NCBI GenBank assembly: GCA_947095585.1
Contig: OX352763.1
Span: forward strand, 98,993,908 to 99,057,907
Length of the DNA stretch: 64,000 bases
From: Nephrocerus scutellatus
Taxonomy: Eukaryota > Arthropoda > Insecta > Diptera > Pipunculidae
Direction of reading: 5' to 3'
Shown here: positions 1 to 9,950 of the stretch, piece after piece
Numbering within the stretch: the first letter of the stretch is position 1
Layout: each line of letters opens with the position of its first letter
Made by a program: the position numbers and the translations under genes
The notes under the pieces: model-generated
Told to the model about the DNA's origin: nothing
Database searches by the model: none
What the model saw: the letters and a program-made list of their open reading frames with translations, nothing else

Positions 1-641
1 TCGGTAACGGGTGCACCAACACCTATTTTCGGTCATTATACTCATAAAGGCATCTTAGAGCGATGGGAAGAGCACTTTCGGGAGTTGCTAAATGGCCAGC
101 TAACTGAGAAATTGGAGGCTCCACCAATGACCGATGACCACACTATGCTGCCGCCACCAAGCATAGACGAAGTAAGCGGAGCGATAAATCGGCTCAAAAA
201 TTATAAGGCCCCGGGATCTGATGGGAACCCAGCGGAACTGATAAAATTAGGATGCTCCATGAAATAATAGTGCAAGTATGGGATGAATAAGCTATGCTAG
301 AAGACTGGCGAAGAGGCATCCTGTGCCCCATACATAATTGGGAAATATCACAACCTGCAGAAATTTTCGTGGTATAACGTTTATAAGATTTTCTCCTCTA
401 TCCTTCAAGACAGGATAGCCCCATACGCTAAAGTCATCATTGGTCTATACCAGTGTGGTTTATCCCAGGAAAATCAACAATTGATCAGATTTACACCCTA
501 AGGCAGGTGATGGAAAAATTTCTAGAGTTTCAAAACGCACTACACTATATTTTTATAAACTTTAAAGCCGCCTATGATAGCATAGCCTGAGTAGAACTTT
601 ATAAAGCCATGAGAGAATTCGGCATCCCAAATAAACTGACA
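1..641 (+). pseudogene. RTE-A LINE copy 1, 5' part (RT region), cut by RTE-B
   Basis: Remnant of the reverse transcriptase region of an RTE-clade LINE. It begins at or before the window edge. Bases 85-267 read as the linker and start of the RT domain: RWEEHFRELLNG, then INRLKNYKAPGSDG, the usual entry to the RT fingers. Further on, in shifted frames, come DWRRGILCP, FIPGKSTIDQIYTLRQ and FKAAYDSIA (palm motif A region). Several stops and frameshifts make it non-functional. It stops at AAATAAACTGACA (629-641), where RTE-B is inserted, and resumes at 3932. The same family recurs about ten times in this window, which is how the frame breaks can be recognised. Confidence 0.85.
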
Positions 642-3600
642 TTGCGATTGATCGGGAAACTACTGACTGCTCAAAACTTGGTTTGGGCCAGTAGCGTAAC
701 AATCAAGTTCGTGATGTAGTGCTTGCTCTACCTCCTCGTGGTGGTCCCCGGGCAACTATGTGTATAAATCCTTATACATGTAGGCTAAAACTGCAAGTGC
801 GAACGGTCTAGCGTTTCTAGTCTAGGTAACGTGGGCTAGCACCCTGCGGTACCGAAAAATACCCGCTACTGAAACTGAAACAACGCCTCGGATAAGTAAT
901 GATCGAATAATGACGACTTTTGGCTATTGTACCCGGACTAAGATTGGTTTCTGGAATGTGAGGACGCTCCTTGACTCTGGAAGTGAAGGACCTCATAATG
1001 CCAGATTTCTTCAACTGGAACGTGAGTTTCTTCGATATAATTTGGACATACTGGGAGTGAGTGAAGTAAGATGGTTCGACGCGGGAGAGTACCAATCCCC
1101 AACGTGTAACACTGTGCTACTCTACTCTGGCAAACCCTCCGAAAGTACTCGTGAATCTGGAGTGGGTCTGCTGCTAACGCCAACAGCACGTAGAGGCCTA
1201 ATTTCCTGGCACCCGCATAGTGATAGGATCATATCGGCCAGATTTCGGACTAGAGTACGGCGCGTCACGATCATACAGTGCTACGCCCCAACGAATCCCT
1301 CGACTGAGGATGAAAAGGACAACTTCTACAATCAACTAAACGCAGTATTCAACGCAACGCCGAACGGAGATATCGTCATCGTGATGGGGGATTTGAATGC
1401 CAAGGTTGGCAACGACAATGAAGGACTCAAGCATGTGATTGGGAAGCACGGCCTCGGCGAACGAAATGACAATGGTGAAAGATTTGTTGATTTCTGCAAC
1501 ACCAACAACCTTGTTATAGGAGGCACCATGTTTGAGCATAAGACTTGCCACAAGGTCAGCTGGGTGTCAACTGACAGGCAATCATCATCCAACCAAATCG
1601 ACCATGTGGCGATCAGCAGACGTTTTAGGAGCTGTCTGTTAGACGTCCGAAACAGACGAGGAGCCGACATGGGTATGGTACGTGATCATCACCTTATGGT
1701 AGCTACTGTCCAGTTACGTACTGCATCAGTTCATAGAATCCGCAATATCATCCGAATGCCTAGGTATAACATCGACCGGCTAAAGATCCCCTCAGTACGC
1801 CAACAATTAAGGGATCATTTATCGCAAGGAGTGGAAGCAATCAGCAGCTCACTGCCGACAACCATCCAGGAACATTGGAAGGCTGTGAAAAATGTTTTCA
1901 CATCTGGAGCGGAAAGTATTGTTGGTAGAAGCCAGGCAAGGCACAGCACGTGGCTTACCGAAGATACCTGGAGGCGGATTGAAGAACGTAAACTACTTAA
2001 AGCTCGTATTGTAGATATCCCAGCAGTAGCGAGGAGCGAGCTAGAGTCCATGTATCGAAGAAAAATGAGAGAAGTGCAGCGTAGTGTAAGACGTGACAAG
2101 CGTAACTATATTAACAACCTGGCCTCAGAAGCAGAGGAAGCAGCGAGCCGGTGCGATAGCAGAACCGTTTACAGAATCACCAAAGAGCTGACAGGTGGTC
2201 ACCGCTCTAGCCAACATCCGGTGAAAGGCCTAGATGGTACCGTACTCGTTTCAGATGAGGATCAGCTCAAGCGATGGAAGGAGCATTTCTCTACGGTCCT
2301 TAACCGTGTATTTGCTAACGATATGCACCTAAATCAAGCGGAAATGCCGGAAGTAACAATTTCCCGAATTCGCACCTCAACTCCCAGTAAAGACGAGATC
2401 GCTACCGCGATTAACGCACTAAAGAACAACAAGTCGGTAGGACTAGATGGTATACCCGCAGAGCTTCTGCGTGCAGCTCCAATGACATCAGCAGTGCTTT
2501 TATATCCTCTTGTAGAGAGAGCTTGGGAGGTAGAAAGTTTCCCCGAAGAGTGGAAGAAGGGAATGATTGTCAAGCTCCCTAAAAAAGGTAGTCTTATGGA
2601 GTGCGAAAACTGGAGAGGCATTTGCGTTCTCCCTGCAGTTGCAAAAGTAATAGCCAAAGTAGTACTTGAACGTATTAAGGAACATCTGGAAGATACACTC
2701 GATGCCGAACAAGCAGGTTTCCGCACTGGATCCTCCTGTGTAGACCACATAAACACCCTGCGGATCATTATTGAACAGTGCGTTGAATTCCGGTCAGCAC
2801 TGCACCTGCTGTTCATCGATTTTGAGAAGGCGTTTGACAGTGTCAACAGACAGTTTATCTGGCTTGCCTTGCGCAGGAGAGGTATACCCGATAAACTAAT
2901 AGCTATTATTAAAGCAACCTATGATGGCTCTAAATGTCATGTGCTGCATAGAGGAAAGCTGTCAGAGGAATTCGAGATCCTAAGTGGGGTATGACAAGGT
3001 TGCATTCTATCGCCGATACTTTTTTTGTTGGTGATTAGCGATGTACTTCGCGCAGCTTTATCTACTGGAAACGGAGGAATTCGTTGGACTCTTACATCTC
3101 AACTCAAACATCTGGATTACGCTGACGACGTTTGTTTACTCTCACATAGAATTATGGAGCTGCACCAAATGACAACAAATGTGGAGAGGGAGGCAAATGT
3201 TGCGGGTTTGAAGATTAATACTGCCAAAACCAAAATCATCAACCTCGGCACTAACTCAGTTACTCATGTTAACATTGCTGGACAGCCGGTAGAGAGAGTA
3301 GAGAGTTTCCAATATCTTGGGAGTATTGTCTCGACCGAAGGTGGAACCGAACAGGACATTGCCAACCGAATCGGCAAAGCAAAATCGGTGTTTGGAATGA
3401 TGTCCATGATATGGCGAAGCAATGCGATCAGCTTAAACACCAAGCTGCGACTGTTCCGCTCAAATGTTGAATCTGTGCTGTTGTATGGGTGCAGCACTTG
3501 GAAGGTGACCGCTACTATCACAAAAAGATTACAAACATTTGTAAATAGGTGCCTACGGAACATCATAAGGGTTTTCTGGCCTAACCGTATCTCTAACGAA

Positions 3601-3918
3601 CATCTTTACCAGAGAACGGGTCAGGAACCAATAGGCACAACCATCCAACGACGGAAGTGGCAGTGGATTGGTCATACACTCCGAAAAGGCGACAGTTCCA
3701 TAGCAAACTACGCAATGCAATGGAACCCGTTATCTCAGGATGGTAGAAGAACGGGTCGTCCGAGAAATACATGGCGCAGAACAGTTGAGGAGGAGGCACG
3801 GCAATTGGGGAAGAGTTGGAGAGAGCTGAAGCTCATTGCCAGGAACCGCACGCGATGGAGCGTAGGCGTAGTAGAGGCCCTAGGACCCATAAGGGGATAC
3901 AGGACATAAAGAAAGAAG
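642..3918 (+). mobile_element. Full-length RTE-clade LINE (RTE-B) with 13-bp target-site duplication
   Basis: A complete 3,277-bp non-LTR retrotransposon. The direct repeat AAATAAACTGACA lies at 629-641 and 3919-3931, and joining the flanks at this repeat restores the RTE-A sequence (compare 9181-9205), so both ends are defined. The 5' UTR is about 268 bp (642-909). One endonuclease/reverse-transcriptase reading frame follows, and the 3' UTR is only nine bases of AG-rich sequence after the TAA. Length of 3.2-3.3 kb, a single ORF and a tiny 3' tail are the hallmarks of the RTE clade. The endonuclease most resembles that of schistosome SR2/RTE-type elements, judged by eye. No other copy was seen here. 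Confidence 0.9.
910..3909 (+). pseudogene. RTE-B endonuclease/reverse transcriptase ORF, one in-frame stop
   Basis: Encodes the protein that nicks genomic DNA and reverse-transcribes the element RNA at the nick. The frame runs 999 codons from ATG 910 to TAA 3907-3909, broken only by TGA at codon 695 (2992-2994), between the GV and QG of the conserved GxRQG motif; CGA to TGA explains it. The APE endonuclease domain spans about residues 10-270: N16, E52 (SEVRW), D161/N163 (GDLNAK), D231/H232 (QIDH), D259/H260. The RT domain spans about 500-800: motif A Asp637 (FIDFEKAFDS), motif C YADD with D739/D740 (3124-3129). The C-terminus is basic with WQWIGHTLRK and GRPRNTWRR. All catalytic residues are present, so the single nonsense codon is the only visible lesion. 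Confidence 0.92.
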
Positions 3919-3931
3919 AAATAAACTGACA

Positions 3932-4857
3932 CGACTATGTAGGTTGACCATGACCAATGTCACTCAATATCACTATCAAGCCCATTCAACATCTATAACG
4001 GGCTCTGACAAGTGGATGGACTGGCCTGCGTCCTCTTCAATATGGCGTTGGAGAAAGTGATCCTAGACTCTGACGTAATGTCGAGAGGAACAATCCTCTA
4101 TAAGTCCATTCAGATACTGGCTTACGGAGACTATATTGACATCGTTGGTAGAAACCCAAGAGCTGTACAGGAAGCTTTCATCCAGATCGAGCAGGTGGCA
4201 CGAAATCTGGGTCTGGCCACGTCTGCGAGTAGAAGATCCAACATTAGTCCCTCAATTTAAATAGTGGAGTGCGAATTTGAAGTATAGTGCAATCCTTTAA
4301 CTATCTCGGGTCAACTGTAGCAGCCGATAACAGCATGGAACCAGAAATACGCGGATGGTTGCTTAAAGCCAACAAAGCCTACTATAGTCTGTCAAGACTC
4401 TTCAAATCCAGGAATTTAACCATAACATCCAAGCTGCTGATATATAATACAATAGTCATAGCAGTACTTACATATGGATTCGAGGCTTGGGTGCTTAGCA
4501 AAAAGCATTCTGACCTCTTAGCCGCGTTCGAGAGAAAAGTCTTACGGAGATTCCGGAGGATCTATAATGATGAGATCTACGAGCGTTACCGCGATGTCGA
4601 CATCGGGAAGAAAATTAAGCTCGATAGACTCCGGTGGGCAGGACCGGCATGAGCGAAGAGGATCCTGCTCGGAAAGTCCTTTGCGGTAGGACAGCGAGGC
4701 CGGCCAAGCCTACGCTGGAAGGATGGCGTAGACCAGGATGCCCAGAGTTTTGGGATGCCAAACTGGCTGACATCGGCTCGAAATCGGAACCGGTGGAGGG
4801 TCTTTTTGCGGGAGACCAGGACCGGACCCCAGTTGTAGAGTCAAATATGATGATGAT
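3932..4857 (+). pseudogene. RTE-A LINE copy 1, 3' part with ATG-repeat tail
   Basis: Continuation of the copy interrupted at 641. Bases 4012-4260 read as RT palm (GLACVLFNMALEKVI), and the catalytic YADD box is altered to AYGDYIDIVG, so the enzyme is dead. After a frameshift, 4287-4652 reads FNYLGSTVAADNSMEPEI, then TYGFEAWVLSKKHSDLL, then RLRWAG. The C-terminal part continues in another frame to about 4830. The element ends in an ATG trinucleotide run near 4848-4857, the kind of short 3' microsatellite RTE elements carry. Relative to other copies it lacks the segment encoding GPVCEEGR, a small deletion. Confidence 0.85.
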
Positions 4858-5111
4858 ACTCATGTAGGTAAATTAAAATTTCAAGGTCTGGTGCAAAAAT
4901 TTTAGTCAATGTAAGCACTCCATAATGTTCCCGTGCCAACAAGACAAAGAAGCCAAAAGAGTGCCGAGAATATTGCGGCTGCGACTGCGACTGCGAGTGT
5001 AAGTTGTAAGTAATAGGGTCATCTCTGTGAACAGTTTGTGTCGAATTTTACGGATCGATAAGATAAGATAAGCGGGAAGATCGCTTTAACACAAGAACTG
5101 AAGTCGAACAC

Positions 5112-5475
5112 AAAATGCTTCTTACGCTTCGTCTTCAATGATGCTGGGGCAACGTAGTCATGGCCAATGGAGATCGCTACCGAACCATCTTGACTGAATA
5201 TTTTCAGGGTAAATTTGATAAGCTTGAATTGTGGTTTCAACAATACGGCGCCAACTTCCACACAGCTGACCAAGCACTCGAGTTATTGAAGTCGACCCTC
5301 GTGTTTTCTCCAGAAATGTACCAATCAATTGTCTTCCTCGTTTGTGTGATTTGACGCCTCTGGTTGGACTTTTTCCTATTTTTCCAATTAGCAGAAATTT
5401 TTAGACTACGTCGGGACTAACATCCAACATGAAATTGCCGGCATATCGCCAATTTGTGATTTAAAAAAAGTTGTG
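5112..5475 (+). pseudogene. Mariner/Tc1-like transposase remnant
   Basis: A fragment of a DDE transposase of the IS630-Tc1-mariner group. In shifting frames it reads FNDAG, then ANGDRYRTILTEYF (from 5160), then WFQQYGANFHTA, then after a frameshift NCLPRLCDLTPL, then NIQHEIAGI. Family members read WFQQDGA.CHTA and NWPPRSCDLTPLD, so the second catalytic Asp has become Tyr here and the block after it is frameshifted. At least two frameshifts and a stop (5352) are present. No terminal inverted repeats were found, so only an internal piece of the element survives. Confidence 0.7.
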
Positions 5476-6380
5476 TTTCATGTTCTTTGAAGCGAATTTT
5501 GTATTCTTTTTTTTATCTTTTTGTTTTTTTTTTTTTATATCTCAGACACAAGCTTATTTATTTAAAAAACAAAATGGGGCACCTGTATAGAAAATCCCAT
5601 TATGAATGGAGCTATCTTATAGTGGACTGTTCACCAAGATGTTGACTCTCAAACCTAAGTGACAACACCGAAATGGTTACAGTAAGACAAATAATGAGCG
5701 TTCTACTTGGATGTTAGATATCCTATTTTGGACGGGAAACATTTCACTATCCGTTGGCGTTGATTGCTTTCATTGTCTCGTTATTTGAAAACAAGACCCT
5801 ATGCAGTGCTACGTTTAGGTGCAATGTCGCGGTGCAAGAAGAAGTGTCTCAACAAATTTTCGTATACTTTTGGTTGAGTTTTAGTCTGGCTATTACTGTC
5901 TGACAAGTTGCCAATTTAATAGCAGCCACTATTTTTGCTCATCATACCCTAACCACAGGACTTCCTTGCACCATAATATTGTTTACCGGGTCATACTTTT
6001 TTATCAGGTGCATTATCGTGGTGTAAAGAGTAGCTACGAAATTTCTAATCAACAATTTATTTTGGTTAAGAAGATTCAGTTTGTCAGTTACTGCCTGAAC
6101 AGTTTCCAGTGGAATAGCAGCGAAAATTTTCGCATTGGTGAAGTGAATGGACATCATTTTTTTATTCATGTATTTATTTATTCCTGAATATCTAGTACTT
6201 TTTTTGTTACATAAATGAAGAAAAATAACCTTAAGATCTATAAAAATAATAAAATACAAATGACCATATGGTGGTACTCGATACATACACTCTTAATCGT
6301 ACCTTTAGTGTTTTTTATCAAACAATGTTTTTTTTAATATTTTGTTTTATAAACATTAATACAAGATTACCTTTTTTTTT
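5476..6380. other. Non-coding, AT-rich, nothing recognised
   Basis: Poly-T and AT-rich sequence. Opposed open stretches near 5942-6286 have no recognisable protein motifs and are chance ORFs. No repeat seen elsewhere in the window was recognised. Confidence 0.5.
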
Positions 6381-7221
6381 AAATTCTCTATATTAACTTC
6401 ACTTGCCCGTGGGTCGTCGGTCGGTCGTCGGTCGGTCGTCTGTCGTGGATTCTTGCGATCAATTTTTAACCCACTTCCCATGGCCCGATTTTATTGAAAT
6501 TTTGCACACATGTGTATGGAGACAACACTTTCTATTAAATTTTGAGGCCCCTCGGGCTGCGGGGTCGGGGGGCTCCCAAACAAAAATGTTAAAAAATTTA
6601 CCCGATTTTCTTCAAATTTTACACACATGTGTATACCCAATAAACAATACTTTTTCGAAAATTTGGTAGTGATCGGGTCCCGGGTTCGGCCGCAAGGCCC
6701 TTATACATTTTTTAAATATTTATACTGGCATCAGATATTCGTCGCCCTTTATGGACTGTGTGCGTTTTGGTGGTGGAGAGAGAGAGAAATGTTAGCTCAC
6801 GCACAAATGAACCCAGCAAATGAAACGAGACATAAATGTTTTATGCTTAATTCAACTTACATTTTTTATTTACTGAATTGTATTTTTATTGATGTCGTTT
6901 TTTTGTTGTCGATATCAACTTACAGATAGAACAACAAGTTTTCACAATATTCTGTCATTTGGCGTTTTCATAAATTAGTTCAGAGCAGTCCAAGAGTTCT
7001 CAAGATAAATGTTCGTGTTTCTTATTTGCTCAGAGTATGAGCGTGCTCTAAGTGCTCAGAATAAAATGATCTGAGCTTTTTCAATTTTAACATCTGATGT
7101 CAAATGTTTGTTTCGATGATTTTCTTCTACAATAAAAAAAAATGGCCCAGGATCGAGGGGCTCCCATATCAATTTCTGCGATTAGAGAATTTAGATGAAA
7201 AATTTTAATTTTTATGGGTTG
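6381..7221 (+). mobile_element. ACATGT-family non-autonomous repeat, copy 1 (subfamily II)
   Basis: About 840 bp. The left end is a T-run followed by AAATTCTCTATATTAACTTC; the right end is GATTAGAGAATTT, then an A/T block, then ATGGGTTGTTTTTTT. AAATTCTCTA and its complement TAGAGAATTT form a subterminal inverted repeat. A CGGT/CGTCGGT microsatellite follows the left end (6416-6440). Degenerate monomers of roughly 110-125 bp follow, each with a 'CCCGATTTT..GAAATTTT' block and the palindrome ACACATGTGT (first at 6506-6515). The right half has a GAGAGAGA tract and a segment seen only here and at 15.8-18.2 kb. No transposase. T-run ends, short subterminal inverted repeats and a central repeat core resemble DINE-1/Helentron-associated elements; a MITE remains possible. 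Confidence 0.75.
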
Positions 7222-7684
7222 TTTTTTTTCTTAATACTAAATAATCTATCTCCTAGGGTTGGATGTCGGACACTTTCCAGTCGAGCCAATAGTATTTGTT
7301 TGAGTTTAAACGTTGAGTGTTTGTACTATATTTCTCAGGTATGTAACTGCAATATCTCCAGAATGCATTTCCATTGTGATCAATATTAGGAATATGTCGG
7401 ATTGCTTTGTCGTTTGCTCTTCTAGCAATGTGGTAAATTATCGGTATGTATGCCCATTGCATACAAATATAGGAATGCCTCAGGTGGAATGTATCCGCTC
7501 AGTAATATAATTTTTTGGATAGATTACTCCCGAAATAAGGTCGTTTTCTATGTCCACTGACCGAACGAAATGGTTCCTAATAATATTAAGAATGACATTT
7601 TCAATTCTTGGCAATATAGACGCATCTAGAATTTTTTTTGTTATGTAATATCTAAAGTTGGACCGTGCGCTTTTATACTAACTA
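7222..7684. other. Non-coding, nothing recognised
   Basis: Unique-looking AT-rich sequence between the first ACATGT repeat and the second RTE-A copy. Overlapping short open frames at 7195-7510 on both strands show no protein motif. Confidence 0.4.
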
Positions 7685-9950
7685 TCTCTGACTGGTGGAA
7701 GTGCGATCAAACCTCCACGTGGTGGCCGCCTGTAATTTTCCTCCAATGCAGGAAAAGCTGAATGATCGGGCTAGTCCCCTCAAAGTAAGGTTGCCGCGAG
7801 GCCAATAACCTCGCCCGTAATTTTTTTTTATTACGGTACCACAAATTAGCCTCGGATACACTGATGAACGACGACGACCACGGCAAAGAAGACGACTAAA
7901 CAATTTTAGGAATTTTCTCATGGAACGTACGCTCATAAAGCTCGAGCTGCTCAGCAGATAGTTGATACCCTGTCCAAATATAAAGCTGACATAACAGCAA
8001 TCCAGGAGATGCGGTGGACGGGGAATGGTGTCTTACAAAAATCAGAATATGACATATATAACATCTGTCATGTAAGACATCATATGCTCGGGGTCGGGTT
8101 TCTAGTCAGCAAAATATTGAAACTCACGGTTATCGGCTTTAATGCAATAAATGAACGGCTAAGCACCTTTCGCGTGCGGAGCAAATTTAAAAACATTAGC
8201 CTCGTAAACGTTCACGCACCTACAGAGGATTCCCCAGATGATGAAAAAGAAGAATTATTTGAATCAGTCGAACGGGAACTCCATGCCTGCCCTCAGTATG
8301 ATGTAAAAATCATTCTGGGGGATATTAATGCTAAAAGAGGTAGGAGGTAGGCAGTAAATTGGCACCCATAGCTTACACGAAAACGCTAATGACAATGGAC
8401 AACGAGTCATAGAGATGGCAACAAGCAATAATTTGGTCGTTGCGAGTACAAGGTTTGCGCGTAAAAATATCCACAAAGCCACCGGGGTATCTCCTGATGG
8501 AGCCACTCACAACCAGATAGACCGCCGCCATAACCCGAACCACATGCAATTATCGTGGTATAACGTTGTTGAGTACTGCGTATAAGATTTTCTCCTCTAT
8601 CCTTCAGACAGGATAGCCCCATACGCTAAAGTCATCATTGGTTCATACCAGTGTGGTTTCATCCCAGGCTGAATCAGACTGATCAGTTTTACACCCTTAG
8701 ACAGGTGATGGAAAAATGTCTAGAGTTTAAAAACTCACTACACCATCTTTTTATAGACTGTTTGTGATTATGAAGTTTGGTTCACCTTTTGGAATTATAT
8801 GAATCTACGAGTATGTTAGAATGATATTACAATACCGAGTGCTAGAAACGTTGGTTTTATTTTTGTTAGAGTAGTGAACAAACTTTGTATATACAATAAT
8901 TTAATATAGATTTTAATTCAGTACTGTGCGCGTGACATTCGCGTTGATGGTTAACAGAAGAAGCGAAACTGCGCAAATTGGCAGGCTTAGTTGCACCACA
9001 GCGAACAGCGGAAAAAAGAAAAAGTCCAACGAAGTGAGATGTAAGTGACGAACATCGAACGAATGATGGTTGGGTTATGTTCAGTAACTCGACTATTACT
9101 AAACATAGACTTTAAAGCCGCCTATGAAAGCATAGCCAGAGTAGAACTTTATTAAGCCATGAGAGAATTCGGCATCCCAAATAAACTGAAACGACTATGT
9201 TAGACCATGACCAATGTTTTAAGCCAAGTAAAAATATCCGGATCACTATCAAGACCATTCAACATCTATAACGGGCTCCGACAAGGGGATGGACTGGTCT
9301 GCGTCCTCTTCAACCTGGCGCTGGAGAAGTTGATCCGAGACTCTGATGTAACGACGAGAGGAACAATCCTTTATAAATCCATTCAAATACTGGCTTACGC
9401 AGACGATATTGACATCGTTGGTAGAAAGCAATGAGCTGTATAGGAAGCTTTCATCGAGATCGACAAGACTCTTCAAATCCAGGAACTTATACCAGCTGCT
9501 GTTATATAAGACAATGGTCATACCAGTACTTATATATTGATCCGAGACTGGGTGCTTAGCAAAAAGCTTTAGCCGCGTTCGAGAGAAAAGTCTTACGGAG
9601 AATTGTTGACCCCGTATGTAAGGAAGGACGATTCTGGAGACTCTATAATGATGAGATCTACGAGCGTTACCGCGATGTCGACATCGTGAAGAGAATTAAG
9701 CTCGGTAGGCTCCGGTGGGCAGGACACCTAGCTCGCATGAGCGAAGAAGATCCCGCTCGGAAAGTCCTATGCGGTAGGATTTATGAAATACGACAGCGAG
9801 GCCGGCGGGAAGGATGGCGTTGACCAGGACGACCAGAGTTTAGGGATGCCAAACTGGATGACATCGGCTTGAAATCGAGACCTGTGGAGAGATTTTTTTG
9901 AGTTAGGCCAGGACCGGACACCGGTTGTTGAGCCTAATATGAAGATGATG
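7685..9950 (+). pseudogene. RTE-A LINE copy 2, near full span with internal deletion and LTR insertion
   Basis: Starts with a 5' UTR (7685-7900; the same sequence recurs inverted near 49,960-50,085). The endonuclease follows in broken frames: WNVR-like around 7920, QEMRWTG near 8005, 8009-8350 with VNVHAPTEDS and GDINAK, then ENANDNGQRVIEMA and NQIDRRH. At about 8525-8550 it jumps directly to the RT finger region, an internal deletion of the endonuclease C-terminus and linker. RT is split by the solo LTR at 8759-9105, then reads GLRQGDGLVCVLFNLALEKL and AYADDIDIVG (9207-9434), with an intact YADD. The 3' end runs to an ATG-rich tail near 9938-9950. Multiple stops and frameshifts make it dead. 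Confidence 0.85.
8759..9105. mobile_element. Solo LTR, 347 bp, with 5-bp target duplication
   Basis: A 347-bp insert that starts TGTTTGTGATTATG and ends TACTAAACA, so it has TG...CA termini, flanked by TAGAC at 8754-8758 and 9106-9110. Removing it restores the RTE-A reading 'TTTATAGACTTTAAAGC' exactly. TG...CA ends plus a 5-bp duplication indicate a solo LTR of a Gypsy- or Bel/Pao-type retrotransposon left after LTR-LTR recombination. TATA-like sequence lies near 8885. Neither superfamily nor orientation can be fixed from the LTR alone. Confidence 0.85.

Noticed and set aside
910..2994. RTE-B as a host endonuclease gene (craniofacial development protein 2-like annotation)
   Set aside because: Such names are often given to RTE endonucleases; here the frame continues into RT, and flanking target duplication shows it is a retrotransposon.
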